Part shown: positions 16,607-26,003 of the stretch, in pieces
Position numbering within the stretch: position 1 is the stretch's first letter
Layout of the letters: each line of letters opens with the position of its first letter
DNA from: Paenibacillus camelliae
Lineage (GTDB): Bacteria; Bacillota; Bacilli; Paenibacillales; Paenibacillaceae
DNA: 64,000 nt
Assembly: GCF_023715345.1 (NCBI RefSeq)
Contig: NZ_JAMBNY010000003.1
Location: forward strand, 186,001-250,000
Reading direction: 5' to 3'
Notes under the pieces: generated by a model
Told to the model about the DNA's origin: nothing
Database searches by the model: none
Seen by the model: only the letters and a program-made list of their open reading frames with translations
Translations under genes and position numbers: made by a program

Positions 16607-18016
16607 TTAACGAGCAGATCGACTATTTTTAATAAATAGCGAGGTCACTAATCCGATAATTGCAACAATGAGCACAGGGATAAACGCATGGTTGACACCA
16701 TATGCTAAAGCTTCAAGCGGCTGTTCAGCCCCATTTGTTGCAAAATATTGTTTCTGTCCTGCTGTAAATACAGTAATCGCTACTGCAGTACCAGCAGCAC
16801 CCGCAACTTGCGTTAAAGTGTTCAAAGCAGCAGAACCGTCAGCATATAGATGAACTGGCAGTGCATTCATCGCATTCGTCTGAGCAGGCATAATCGTCAT
16901 TGATACACCGACAAAGAAAATACATAGTAAACCAACGATTTGCCAGACTGGTGTTATTGCTGAGATCGTTAAGATAAATAGGATTGCTGCAATCGTAATG
17001 AGCAAAAAGCCGATTCTCGTATATATCTTAGCCCCTACCTTATCGAAGCTGGTACCTACAACAGGTGACATAACGATATTCAGCACGTTACCTGGCAGCA
17101 TTAGAAGACCAGCACTGATTGCGGTGTAAGCCAGTACGCTCTTTAGATAAAGTGGTGTAAGAATCGCAACGGATAAGATGATAAACATCGTTGCAAACAT
17201 CATAATGATACCTAATGAGAACATTGGAAATTTAAATACCGTTAAATTAATCATTGGCTCAGCCATTTTCAATTGTCGCACTCCGAATAATAACAATGCA
17301 ATGATTCCTACAACCAATGGTACCCATACTTTAGGTTCTGTAATTGAAACCTCTGCCATTGTCGCTAGTGCATATACGATACCACCAAATCCGATCGAAG
17401 AGCATAGTAAGGACAAAATATCAATTTTAGGCTTAGTAATCGAGGATACGTTATCTAATTTAGAGTAGCCAATGACTAGGATTGCTAGATAAAGCACGAT
17501 CATAATCCAGAAAATATAGTGCCAGCTCGAAGAGCTTATAATTAAACCTGAAATCGAAGGACCAAGTGCAGGGCCTGCCGTTAATACAAGACCAACGATC
17601 CCCATAACCGCACCGCGCTTTTGAATTGGGAAAATTAAAAGAACGACACTAAACATCAAAGGAAGAAAGATTCCCGTGCCGATGGCTTGTACCATACGGC
17701 CTAACAATAAAACGGTAAAGTTAGGTGATAGTGCTCCCATTAATGAGCCAATCGTAGATATGATTAACGCACTAACGATAAGCTGACGTGTCGTAAACCA
17801 ACGTACTAAGTAAGACGATAGTGGTACGAGGATCGCTAATACGAGCAGGTAAGCAGTTGTTAACCACTGAGCCGTGCTCGGGAAGACCGAGAAGTCATCC
17901 ATAATATCCGTTAATGCCATATTTAGCGCCGTTTCACCGAACAAACCGATAAATGAGCTAAACATTAAAACAAATGCCATTAATTTGGGACTTTTCACTT
18001 GTGTATGAGCTTGCAT
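16607..18016 (-). CDS. DHA2 family multidrug efflux MFS transporter (EmrB/QacA-like)
   Basis: 469 residues with about fourteen membrane segments. TM1 reads LFGETALNMALTDIMDDF, followed by QWLTTAYLLVLAILVP, and TM4-5 include GRMVQAIGTGIFLPLMF and VLTAGPALGPSISG (motif C of drug antiporters). These mark the DHA2 proton-coupled drug exporters (YhcA/LmrB/MdrL type). It follows a TetR regulator by 18 bases on the same strand, the common regulator-pump operon, so the pump is likely induced by its substrates. Confidence 0.92.
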   Translation of the reverse strand: MQAHTQVKSPKLMAFVLMFSSFIGLFGETALNMALTDIMDDFSVFPSTAQWLTTAYLLVLAILVPLSSYLVRWFTTRQLIVSALIISTIGSLMGALSPNFTVLLLGRMVQAIGTGIFLPLMFSVVLLIFPIQKRGAVMGIVGLVLTAGPALGPSISGLIISSSSWHYIFWIMIVLYLAILVIGYSKLDNVSSITKPKIDILSLLCSSIGFGGIVYALATMAEVSITEPKVWVPLVVGIIALLLFGVRQLKMAEPMINLTVFKFPMFSLGIIMMFATMFIILSVAILTPLYLKSVLAYTAISAGLLMLPGNVLNIVMSPVVGTSFDKVGAKIYTRIGFLLITIAAILFILTISAITPVWQIVGLLCIFFVGVSMTIMPAQTNAMNALPVHLYADGSAALNTLTQVAGAAGTAVAITVFTAGQKQYFATNGAEQPLEALAYGVNHAFIPVLIVAIIGLVTSLFIKNSRSAR

Positions 18017-18034
18017 GTGTTACCTCTATTCTGT

Positions 18035-18586
18035 TTATATGATTTGACCTAGTTGCTGTGAAATAATATGAAGTGGCCTACTCGTCTTCTTCGTTAAGGA
18101 ATGCACAATACCACCTTCGATCGTTGCGGTTATTAGCAGCGCTCGCTGCCTAATCTCATCAGCGGCTAGCCCATCCTGTTCAAGCTTATGAGCGATCATT
18201 TGCTCAATACGCTCATACACACGCTCACAGGCTATACGTACATTTTCGCTTAACGAGCCCATCTCACTCACTATGCTTGTAAAGGTGTAGCCAACGATCG
18301 TACCCTCCGTATCATAAGCATCAATGAGCTTATCAAGCACTGCTAATAGTGCTTCGCGGGTTGTGTCGTAAGTGTCAAAGATACTTTGCATATCCTGTGA
18401 AATCATATCATTTAACGCTTCTAAGCATGTGATTAGCAGCTGCTCTTTTCCTAAAGGAAAATGATGATAGAATGCACCCTTTGATATATCGCAGGCCTGC
18501 AACAATTCGGTGAGTCCAACCGTCATATATCCTTTTTTCTGAAACAGTGACGTAGCCGTTTCAATAATATAAGTTTTTGTATCCAT
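18035..18586 (-). CDS. TetR/AcrR family regulator of the efflux pump
   Basis: 183 residues. N-terminal helix-turn-helix (ATSLFQKKGYMTVGLTELL ... GAFYHHFPLGKEQLL) and a variable ligand-binding half. First gene of the operon with the DHA2 pump. A 16-base dyad (18603-18618) lies between its -10 and start codon, consistent with autorepression relieved by ligand. The C-terminal half resembles the LmrA/YxaF subgroup, but that is only an impression. Confidence 0.92.
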   Translation of the reverse strand: MDTKTYIIETATSLFQKKGYMTVGLTELLQACDISKGAFYHHFPLGKEQLLITCLEALNDMISQDMQSIFDTYDTTREALLAVLDKLIDAYDTEGTIVGYTFTSIVSEMGSLSENVRIACERVYERIEQMIAHKLEQDGLAADEIRQRALLITATIEGGIVHSLTKKTSRPLHIISQQLGQII

Positions 18587-18602
18587 ACCATTTTCCTTTC
18601 AC

Positions 18603-18654
18603 CAGACCAACCAGTCTGTTAGTTACTATAGCAAAATTTTTCTCGTAAAGACAA
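18603..18654 (-). promoter_or_regulatory. Promoter and TetR operator of the regulator-pump operon
   Basis: Minus strand: -35 TTGTCT (18654-18649), 18-base spacer, -10 TATAGT (18630-18625). Directly downstream is the dyad CAGAC-CAACCA-GTCTG (18603-18618) over the predicted start point, 17 bases before the regulator start codon. Confidence 0.65.
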
Positions 18655-18800
18655 GCATTTTTTTCTGTACTTTTTTGTAAAAAACTATGTAAGCTCTGCA
18701 ATGTAGATTTATTATATCGATTTTGTCATGCGTTTACCAAATAAGAGAAGTAGTAGGGAGCCGTAGTAACCTCTCCTTACTGTTAGCGCAATTTATGAAT

Positions 18801-18838
18801 AAAAAAGCCGTATGATTCGATATGAATCACACGACTTT
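18801..18838 (-). terminator. Terminator of the GPH-type transporter gene
   Basis: On the minus strand an imperfect stem built from TGATTC/GAATCA with flanking GT/AC pairs ends in CTTTTTTATT, 25 bases after the stop at 18863. Confidence 0.75.
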
Positions 18839-18862
18839 ATACTTGTTATCTTGCTTATCTTT

Positions 18863-20227
18863 CTATGATGCTCTGCTGTTCTTTAATGCGGCATACATTT
18901 CATTCGTTTTCTTTGCATTTAAGTTATAGATTAATCCGACACCGATAAGGATAAGCACAAATGCGAACACCGGTAGAGCAGTGAACATTTTCAATATCCC
19001 TTCAGCAACCTCTTGGGTTTGAGATTTCGCTCCTGACACAAAGCCAACCCAGCCTAAGGAGTAGCTCCCCACTGCCGCGCCCAATCCCATTCCGACTTTA
19101 CGACCAAAGGAATAGAGTGAGTATAACGTTCCTTCAATTTTCTGACCTGTTTTATACTCAGTATAATCGATACAGTCTGTTACTAATGCCCATACGAGCA
19201 TAATGAACACGAATGAACCAAAAGTAGCGATATTGTATAATGCAGCAAATACATATACATTTTCAAACGTAACAAATGTCATTAAAGCTGTTGCAACTAA
19301 ACTAAATGCAGATGTAGCAATAATCAAATAGCGCTTATTAAATTTCGCGACAAGCTTTGGAATGACTAAAAATAATGCAAAAGTAATTCCCATGCTAATG
19401 AATGAATTGATCGCAAATGCGCTTGGCATGTTGTAATACTCAGCAAATACATAGGCAGCTAGCGTATTAGCTCCAGCGATAATTAAAGTCGAACCGAGTG
19501 TGGCAACCATCATCCCAAGCAATGGTCTGTTGGAGAATGCTAATTTGAATGCTTGTTTGAAATCATATTCAGACTTAGCACCAGCAGGCTTTTCATCACG
19601 AATGCGCTCCGTCGTTAATTTTACGAGCCCTGTGTAGCACAGCAGCGATAAAATACTGAATAAAATAGCGATATAGAAGAATGCCTCTGGCACGATATTG
19701 CCAGCTTTGTCGTAGATGAACATTGGCACAAACGATAAAAAGCCAACGCTTACAATCATCCCACCGATGGAACGGGCACGTGATAGCTTTGTACGTTCAA
19801 CAGGATCATTCGTAATGACGGACGCTAATGAACCATAAGGTATAGCATCTGCTGTATAAGCGACACAGAAAAACAAATACACAGCAACTACCCAAATGTG
19901 AATAGCTGTAGACTGCCAGCTAGATACGTCAATAAAGGATAATATACAAGATGCTGCTAGTAGCCATTTAGAAAAGCTGATCCAAGGTAAAAATTTATCT
20001 CCGCTTTTACCAATTCTAAAGCGGTCAGTGACAATACCCATAATCGCAGTGATGATCGCATCAAATACTTTTCCAACTAAGAACATTGTCCCCATAAAGT
20101 AAGGGCTTACACCTAATACATAGGTACAGAATACAATAAAGAAGGTACTAATGAATATGTTAACGAAACTGCCTCCGATATCTCCGAGTGCATATCCAAC
20201 TTGGTCTCTGACTCCGAACTTTCTCAT
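18863..20227 (-). CDS. Glycoside-pentoside-hexuronide (GPH) family symporter
   Basis: 454 residues with twelve membrane segments. Features of the MelB/YicJ/XynB-type sugar:cation symporters: N-terminal VGYALGDIGGSFVNIFIS, MGTMFLVGKVFDAIITAIMGIVTDR with acidic residues in TM2, and the C-terminal DYTEYKTGQKIEGTLYSL signature. Transports a sugar or glycoside with Na+ or H+. No glycosidase is adjacent, so the sugar is unknown. Monocistronic, with a tandem direct repeat upstream that may be an operator. Confidence 0.9.
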   Translation of the reverse strand: MRKFGVRDQVGYALGDIGGSFVNIFISTFFIVFCTYVLGVSPYFMGTMFLVGKVFDAIITAIMGIVTDRFRIGKSGDKFLPWISFSKWLLAASCILSFIDVSSWQSTAIHIWVVAVYLFFCVAYTADAIPYGSLASVITNDPVERTKLSRARSIGGMIVSVGFLSFVPMFIYDKAGNIVPEAFFYIAILFSILSLLCYTGLVKLTTERIRDEKPAGAKSEYDFKQAFKLAFSNRPLLGMMVATLGSTLIIAGANTLAAYVFAEYYNMPSAFAINSFISMGITFALFLVIPKLVAKFNKRYLIIATSAFSLVATALMTFVTFENVYVFAALYNIATFGSFVFIMLVWALVTDCIDYTEYKTGQKIEGTLYSLYSFGRKVGMGLGAAVGSYSLGWVGFVSGAKSQTQEVAEGILKMFTALPVFAFVLILIGVGLIYNLNAKKTNEMYAALKNSRAS

Positions 20228-20331
20228 GATGCTCTCCCCTTTTTAACCGTTTTCAGTATAGTTAGCTATTAAGTTTGTAAGCGTTATTAGCTTGCGTGGT
20301 GTTTACAGTATACATCGAATGCCCATCATAC

Positions 20332-20370
20332 TTTTTCACTACAATTGCACGTTTTTCTACTATAATTGCA
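20332..20370. repeat. Two tandem 18/19-base direct repeats upstream of the GPH transporter
   Basis: TTTTTC-ACTACAATTGCA (20332-20349) is followed by TTTTTCTACTATAATTGCA (20352-20370), a period of about two helical turns, roughly 105-145 bases upstream of the symporter start. The rest of the 312-base gap between divergent genes (20228-20540) shows no gene. It could be a binding-site pair for a sugar-responsive regulator. Confidence 0.45.
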
Positions 20371-20540
20371 TACTTATCAACCAAATTGCTCCAGTACATA
20401 TCCACAAATCGTTGAACCATCATTACGCACCACCATACATACCAATTCTACCTACTCCCTACAACGCAATAGGCATATACACACTTTTGGTTTTTTAGCA
20501 TAACATGTAGCAACAACTTATCGCTTAGGGGGAGTCCCGA

Positions 20541-21953
20541 TTGCTTATCTATGTAGTCAAGGCTGGTGACACGCTATGGAACATAGCTAACAGCTATCAA
20601 GTTAACATAAATGAAGTTGTACAATTAAATGGATTACAATATCCAGATCAATTACTAGTTGGACAATCTTTGATCATTCCAACACCAACGACTTCGCATA
20701 TCGTTAGATCTGGGGAAAGCTTGTGGTCGATTGCCTTACAATATGGGATCAGCTTACAATCGCTTCTGCAAGCCAACCCGCTCACGAATCCTAATCTGAT
20801 CTACCCAGGAACTCATCTACGAATTCCACCAATCGTTCATACGATTCAACCAGGTGAATCATTGTATAGCATTGCCCTGCGCTATAACACAACGGTTCAA
20901 GCCCTTGCACAAGAGAATCAAATTACGAATCCTGGTATGATTTTCGCTGGAATGACTCTGAATATTCCAAGACCTAAGCCAACGATTGAGGTCAACGCTT
21001 ATACGTATCAATCCAGTGAAGATGCAGTGAATACGCTCAATGCCATTGGATCATTGCTTACTTATTTTAGCCCTTTCGCTTATATGATTAAGGAGGATGG
21101 AACATTACAGCCTTTCGATGACAGTGAAATGATTGCTGCCGCAAGCTCTCAAGCTGTTGTACCTATGCTGGCTATTACAAACTTCACCTCAACCGAAGCT
21201 GGATCAAATTTAGCTAATGTGGTCTTGTCAAATCCAGCGCTCCAAGAGCGATTAATAAACAATATCGTGCAAGTGATGGATGAGAAAGGATATCGTGCTC
21301 TAAATATCGATTTTGAGAATGTATTACCTGAGGATCGTGAAAACTATACTCAATTTCTTCAATTAGCTGTAGATCGTCTTCACCCTAAAGGTTATCTAGT
21401 GTCGACTGCTCTAGCACCTAAAACGAGTGCCGAGCAAGGTGGACTTCTATATACGGCACATGATTATGAAGCGCACGGTCGAATTGCTGATTTCGTAGTG
21501 CTTATGACATATGAATGGGGCTATCGAAAAGGTCCTCCTCAAGCAATCTCTCCTATCAATGAGATGGAAAAGGTTATACAATATGCGTTAACAACTATGC
21601 CGCCAGAAAAGATCTATCTAGGCTTTCAAATTTATGCTCGTGACTGGCTGCTGCCACATGTTCAAGGCCAAGAAGCGGAAACCTTCAGCCCTCAGGAAGC
21701 GATAAGAAGAGCTGTGCAATATGGGGCAACGATCCAATACAATGAGCTAGCTCAATCTCCGTTTTTCCGTTATGTGGATGAGCAAGGAAGAACTCATGAG
21801 GTATGGTTTGAGGATGCACGCAGTGCACAGGCCAAATTCGACCTCGCTAAGAGATATAATCTTCGTGGAATAAGCTACTGGGCGCTAGGCTATCCTTATC
21901 CGCAAAACTGGGTATTGTTAAATGACAACTTTAATATTAAAAAGCTAATGTAA
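20541..21953 (+). CDS. LysM-GH18 spore cortex/peptidoglycan glycosidase (SleL/YaaH-like)
   Basis: 470 residues, TTG start with TAGGGGGA upstream. Three LysM repeats (about 2-46, 54-98, 100-144), each with the GDTLW/GESLW/GESLY core, followed by a GH18 chitinase-fold domain from about 150. The catalytic strand reads LNIDFENV near residue 253, with the essential Glu in place. No signal peptide, as in SleL/YaaH of Bacillus, which are made in the mother cell and attached to the spore. SleL is an N-acetylglucosaminidase acting on cortex fragments during germination. Monocistronic with a strong terminator. Other YaaH/YdhD paralogues are possible, so no symbol is assigned. Confidence 0.9.
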   Translation: MLIYVVKAGDTLWNIANSYQVNINEVVQLNGLQYPDQLLVGQSLIIPTPTTSHIVRSGESLWSIALQYGISLQSLLQANPLTNPNLIYPGTHLRIPPIVHTIQPGESLYSIALRYNTTVQALAQENQITNPGMIFAGMTLNIPRPKPTIEVNAYTYQSSEDAVNTLNAIGSLLTYFSPFAYMIKEDGTLQPFDDSEMIAAASSQAVVPMLAITNFTSTEAGSNLANVVLSNPALQERLINNIVQVMDEKGYRALNIDFENVLPEDRENYTQFLQLAVDRLHPKGYLVSTALAPKTSAEQGGLLYTAHDYEAHGRIADFVVLMTYEWGYRKGPPQAISPINEMEKVIQYALTTMPPEKIYLGFQIYARDWLLPHVQGQEAETFSPQEAIRRAVQYGATIQYNELAQSPFFRYVDEQGRTHEVWFEDARSAQAKFDLAKRYNLRGISYWALGYPYPQNWVLLNDNFNIKKLM

Positions 21954-21991
21954 TAAAGCTGCATGGCAACGGCTTTGGAAAAGCATAAAAA

Positions 21992-22029
21992 AGGCGAATG
22001 ATTTTAGTTAACAATAAAATCATTCGCCT
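21992..22029. terminator. Bidirectional terminator
   Basis: Perfect 15-base arms AGGCGAATGATTTTA (21992-22006) and TAAAATCATTCGCCT (22015-22029); T-run strongest on the minus strand. Serves the convergent GH18 and chemoreceptor genes. Confidence 0.92.
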
Positions 22030-22033
22030 AATA

Positions 22034-23557
22034 TTATTTTAAATCTTCAATTTTTTGAATCTGGTCTTGTAGCTCCAATGTAATTGCATTAAGAGTAGTC
22101 ATAACCGTAGATAATTCAGTAATTGTTGTCAATTGACCTTCAGATGCAGTAGCGACATCCTGTGTAACAAAAGAGGTGGCTTTTGCATAGCTTTCAACCT
22201 CATGGAAGGAGGCTGCCACTTCTTCTGTTGAAGCCGAAACCTCACCAGCTGATGCGGATACCTTTTGAATTTGATCCGCTACGGTATTGATCGATGCATG
22301 AATGCTTCCAAAGCGTTCACCTGTTTCCACTACCAGTTCGAGTCCCGACTTCACTTCTTGTATAACCTGTTCCATCGAAACGACTGATGAGTTGGTATCC
22401 TGCTGAATGGACTGAATAATATCTGAAATTTTATTGGCTGAAACAACCGATTGTTCTGCCAACTTCCTTACTTCACCCGCAACGACACCGAAGCCTTTTC
22501 CATGCTCACCAGCTCTCGCTGCCTCAATGGCTGCGTTCAGCGCGAGTAGATTCGTTTGAGAGGCGATTTGCGTAATTAAATCAACGATGTCGCCTATTTC
22601 TCGAGAACGGGCATCAAGCTGTTTGTTAATGTCTGAGGTCTCGCTCACCTTATTATGGATTAACTGCATTTGCTCCGTTGTTTTTTGTATCATGACATGG
22701 CCTTCGCTTGCAGCATCGGCCGATTGTACAGAAACCTCAGACACGGACCTCGATGTTTCGGAAATTTCTTGAATCCCTTTAGCAATTTCCTCGATAGCCG
22801 TCGTACTTTCTTCTGTTTGTCGTTTTTGAGTCATGGCACTGTTTGAGATTTCTTGAATATTCAAAACCATGCCCTCAATCGCTAATTTGCTCGCTTGGTA
22901 GTTATTATTCAATTGAGTAGAAGCATCGATTAGCTTTTCCGAGCTAGTTGAAAGCTTCTCGATAATGCCAGAGATGATTTGCTGCTTTCTGTCTTTTTCG
23001 TTTAATACGGCAGCAAGCTTTCTCTTGTGAACAATCTGCCAAGAGATGGCTCCTGATGTTCCAATTAAAAATAGCGCGTGTAGCACAAGCATCGAAAATG
23101 GGTAGCTTGTTGCCCCAAAGACATACTCCGTTAATACAAAGTAACCTGCCACATGCTGGACGGCAAATATAGATGACATCACGGTAATCAGCTGGATTCG
23201 TTCATAGTACCCTAGAATCGCGACAACCATAAAAATTGAAAAGTGATACTCCACCATTCCTTCCCCACCAGCAATCATAGACATACTACTAAATGTTAGA
23301 GTAAGCGTATTCAATAGAGGGATTGCTCTGTGCTCTTTATCTATCTTGTATACGATAACCGTTGCCAAAAATATTAAGATCGGGACGATCAAAAATATAT
23401 TCGTTATGAAGCTTAATTGTACAGCTTCGTGACTGCCATGCGCATCCATCCAATACACAGAAACATTAGCGACACGATGTAAATAGTGGACAAGCAATGT
23501 AACAATAAGTACGATCATTGATAATATAAGCATGATACGGTTCTTTACATATTCCAC
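22034..23557 (-). CDS. Methyl-accepting chemotaxis protein with multi-TM sensor
   Basis: 507 residues. Six hydrophobic segments fill the first 180 residues, with no sizeable extracellular ligand domain and no HAMP domain; the cytoplasmic part is a standard MCP signalling domain with the tip [22 protein letters not shown]. The membrane module resembles those seen in membrane diguanylate cyclases, so it may sense membrane state, energy or a small hydrophobic signal. The C-terminus has no obvious pentapeptide tether. Confidence 0.93.
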   Translation of the reverse strand: MEYVKNRIMLILSMIVLIVTLLVHYLHRVANVSVYWMDAHGSHEAVQLSFITNIFLIVPILIFLATVIVYKIDKEHRAIPLLNTLTLTFSSMSMIAGGEGMVEYHFSIFMVVAILGYYERIQLITVMSSIFAVQHVAGYFVLTEYVFGATSYPFSMLVLHALFLIGTSGAISWQIVHKRKLAAVLNEKDRKQQIISGIIEKLSTSSEKLIDASTQLNNNYQASKLAIEGMVLNIQEISNSAMTQKRQTEESTTAIEEIAKGIQEISETSRSVSEVSVQSADAASEGHVMIQKTTEQMQLIHNKVSETSDINKQLDARSREIGDIVDLITQIASQTNLLALNAAIEAARAGEHGKGFGVVAGEVRKLAEQSVVSANKISDIIQSIQQDTNSSVVSMEQVIQEVKSGLELVVETGERFGSIHASINTVADQIQKVSASAGEVSASTEEVAASFHEVESYAKATSFVTQDVATASEGQLTTITELSTVMTTLNAITLELQDQIQKIEDLK

Positions 23558-23850
23558 CTCTAATGTATCCTCCTAATGGTTATCCCAAAAATTGTTTTGA
23601 TCATTACATTTTTATTTCTTATCTAGAACAAATGACTTTTTCACTACTTTATCACTATGTATTCATACTTTAGTCCTTCATATTTTGACAAAATATACTG
23701 GTATACTACCATATAAATTAATAATTATCCATATTTTTCTTAAGCGCGCTTTAAGTCCCATATTTTCTATTTAGAATGCACTCCTGGTGAATAATTTAAG
23801 GAAGTATTCCCCACCATATTCATGTAGTCTTATTAGAGGGGTGTATACCT

Positions 23851-24426
23851 ATGGAACTAGCTTGGATATGGAAGTCTATTTTTATAGTATTTGCAGGAAT
23901 GATTCTTTTACGTTTCGCTGGGAGAAAGTCTATTTCCCAAATGAGCGTAGCTACAACCGTTATCATGATTTCGATTGGAACTACAATTGTTCAACCAATA
24001 GCTAATCATGCGATGTGGATAGCCGTAGGCTCAGCGACAATGTTCATCATTTCACTTATTATCATTGAATATTTACAGCTTAAATATGATTGGTTCGAAA
24101 AGCTTATGAGTGGACGCTCAAAAGTCCTTATTGAAAACGGACAAATCAATCAACATAATCTTCGGAGCATGCGTATGACTGTCGATCAACTAGAAATGCG
24201 ACTAAGACAGAATGGCGTAAGTAACATTAGTGATGTTAACACCGCTACACTGGAGCCTAATGGTCAAATCGGATATGAATTAATGAGACATGCCAAGCCT
24301 GTTACTATAGGAGATTTGGAACGCATTCTCGGCTTGAAATTAGAATCAACTCCAGATCAAAGCACTCTTTTTCAGGAAGTAAAATCAAACCAGCATGCGT
24401 CGTCAATCGACCCTAAGCTGCAATAA
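23851..24426 (+). CDS. YetF/DUF421 family membrane protein
   Basis: 191 residues, ATG at 23851 with AGAGGGG upstream. Three N-terminal membrane segments (about 5-75) with the family motif RFAGRKSISQMSVATTVIMISIGT, then a cytoplasmic DUF421 domain (GRSKVLIENGQINQHNLRSMRMTVDQLEMRLRQ is its typical beginning). YetF-like proteins are common in spore formers in several copies; some relatives influence germination, but the function of this one is unknown. It is shorter at the C-terminus than the roughly 230-residue YetF members. Confidence 0.85.
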   Translation: MELAWIWKSIFIVFAGMILLRFAGRKSISQMSVATTVIMISIGTTIVQPIANHAMWIAVGSATMFIISLIIIEYLQLKYDWFEKLMSGRSKVLIENGQINQHNLRSMRMTVDQLEMRLRQNGVSNISDVNTATLEPNGQIGYELMRHAKPVTIGDLERILGLKLESTPDQSTLFQEVKSNQHASSIDPKLQ

Positions 24427-24466
24427 GCTAAATAAATTATGATATGTACAAACGCGAACATATAAA

Positions 24467-24498
24467 AAAACTCACCCGCTTCGCTACGGGTGAGTTTT
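24467..24498. terminator. Bidirectional terminator
   Basis: AAAACTCACCCG (24467-24478) and CGGGTGAGTTTT (24487-24498) with an 8-base loop and A/T runs on both sides, between convergent YetF and TusA-like genes. Confidence 0.92.
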
Positions 24499-24502
24499 CA
24501 AC

Positions 24503-24727
24503 TTATTTTTTCTTTACGGTAATCGTCCAAGCAGCTTCGCCTAGTTGCTCATACTCAACGACTTCATGACCTTCTTCAGCTGCCCAGCGAGGAATGGATT
24601 CTGTACCTTGTGTGCAATCGAATTGTACTTCAAGCTCATCGCCTGAACTTAAGTCTTTCATCGCTTCCTTTGCTTCGATTAATGGGAATGGGCATACCAT
24701 GCCTAATACCTCTAATGTCTTTTTCAT
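24503..24727 (-). CDS. yeeD: TusA-like sulfur carrier (YeeD/TsuB)
   Basis: 74 residues, the length of TusA/YeeD proteins. The active cysteine sits in the CPFPLIEAKEAM motif at residue 12 (CPxP). It starts 20 bases after the YeeE-type transporter on the same strand. YeeD/TsuB works with YeeE/TsuA: thiosulfate passed through the membrane protein is taken up and handled by the cysteine of the small partner. The sequence supports the family; the thiosulfate role follows from the pair. Confidence 0.9.
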   Translation of the reverse strand: MKKTLEVLGMVCPFPLIEAKEAMKDLSSGDELEVQFDCTQGTESIPRWAAEEGHEVVEYEQLGEAAWTITVKKK

Positions 24728-24747
24728 CTTCCACTCTCTCCTTTATA

Positions 24748-25800
24748 TTATGCTGTTACAGCTGTCGATGCTGCAGCGCGTTGTTTTGCAGGACGAACAA
24801 ATACAAAATATGATGCTGTCCACGTACCTAAAATCATAAACACTAATGCGATCCAGCCGGACCAAGTCATCATTGCTGTCATAACTAAGCCATTGCCAAT
24901 GGAGCATCCACCGGCTAAGCTTGCACCAAAGCCCATCAGTAAACCGCCTGATGCACTGCGTACGCATGTTTTTGTGTCAGGCACACGTAAGCGGAATTCG
25001 CCGCTCATTTTTGCACCGAAAAATGATCCTAAGAATATACCAAGCACTAGAAATACGCCCCAATTGATGAAATCAATGTCGCCCGATACTAGAAACTGCA
25101 GAATGTTCGCTGATGGTGCCGTAATACCTAATCCGAACACACGACCAGTCGCTGCACTTAGCGGCCAAGCTGCTGTTGCAATTAAACCAATGAGAACCGC
25201 TGTAACGAACGGGTTCCAACGTTTTTCGAATAATATATGCGCTAATCCCGTTTTCTTAGGCTTTAATTGCGGAATTTTCACCTTTGGCTTTTTCAGCTCA
25301 CGGTAAACAATAAACGCCACTAAAGCAACGAATGGAACAACTAAAAACCACACGTTAATTCCAAATGTATCTGCTATGGAATCTGTGCCAATGACCGGCT
25401 CACGCGCTGCCGTTGTAAAGCTTCCTAACGGACCTGTTCTCATAATAGCCGACATGAGCATGTACATCGCTAATGCAATCCAGCTTCCTATTAGCCCTTC
25501 ACCTGCACGATACCAGGTTCCTGTTGCACATCCACCTGATAATATAATGCCAATACCAAAAATAAACGATCCAATCACAACTGCAAGGATTGGCAATTGA
25601 CCTGCTGAATATTCAAATACACCCGCACCAATTAATGCAAACACGCCGACGCTCTGCACGGCAATGGCAATGAGGAGTGCATAAAACATACGATTATCTT
25701 TCGCTATATACATATCGCGGAAACCACCGGTTAAGCAGAAGCGACCGCGCTGCATTACAAATCCAAGTAGTACACCACATATGATGCCTGTTAGTAACAT
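24748..25800 (-). CDS. yeeE: YeeE/YedE family thiosulfate transporter (TsuA-like)
   Basis: 350 residues, about nine membrane segments and re-entrant loops. The three conserved cysteine motifs of thiosulfate transporter YeeE are recognisable: GRFCLTGGFRD at the N-terminus, SGGCATGTWYRAGEG near residue 90, and LAGGCSIGNG near 305. It is co-transcribed with the TusA-like gene 20 bases downstream, the YeeE-YeeD thiosulfate uptake arrangement. Provides sulfur for cysteine synthesis. No sulfur-assimilation regulator is adjacent. Confidence 0.92.
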   Translation of the reverse strand: MLLTGIICGVLLGFVMQRGRFCLTGGFRDMYIAKDNRMFYALLIAIAVQSVGVFALIGAGVFEYSAGQLPILAVVIGSFIFGIGIILSGGCATGTWYRAGEGLIGSWIALAMYMLMSAIMRTGPLGSFTTAAREPVIGTDSIADTFGINVWFLVVPFVALVAFIVYRELKKPKVKIPQLKPKKTGLAHILFEKRWNPFVTAVLIGLIATAAWPLSAATGRVFGLGITAPSANILQFLVSGDIDFINWGVFLVLGIFLGSFFGAKMSGEFRLRVPDTKTCVRSASGGLLMGFGASLAGGCSIGNGLVMTAMMTWSGWIALVFMILGTWTASYFVFVRPAKQRAAASTAVTA

Positions 25801-25888
25801 AGCATGTCCTCCTTAATACCAAGTTTTTCGATATGAATATAATACATTCGTTCCTACCTATATTCAAGAACCTTTATTTAGCAATAAA

Positions 25889-25927
25889 TAAAAAACACTA
25901 GAAAGTATCGATACATACTTCCTAGTG
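25889..25927 (-). terminator. Terminator of the HxlR regulator gene
   Basis: CACTAGaAAGTAT (25896-25908) pairs with ATACTTcCTAGTG (25915-25927) with one mismatch; minus-strand T-run TTTTTTATTTATT follows. Confidence 0.85.
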
Positions 25928-26003
25928 CCACTGTATTTGTCGGTGTAGAGATCCTTAGATTGTGCAGCATCATTTATTTCTGCGATCAGACGTTACGGAT
26001 CCG

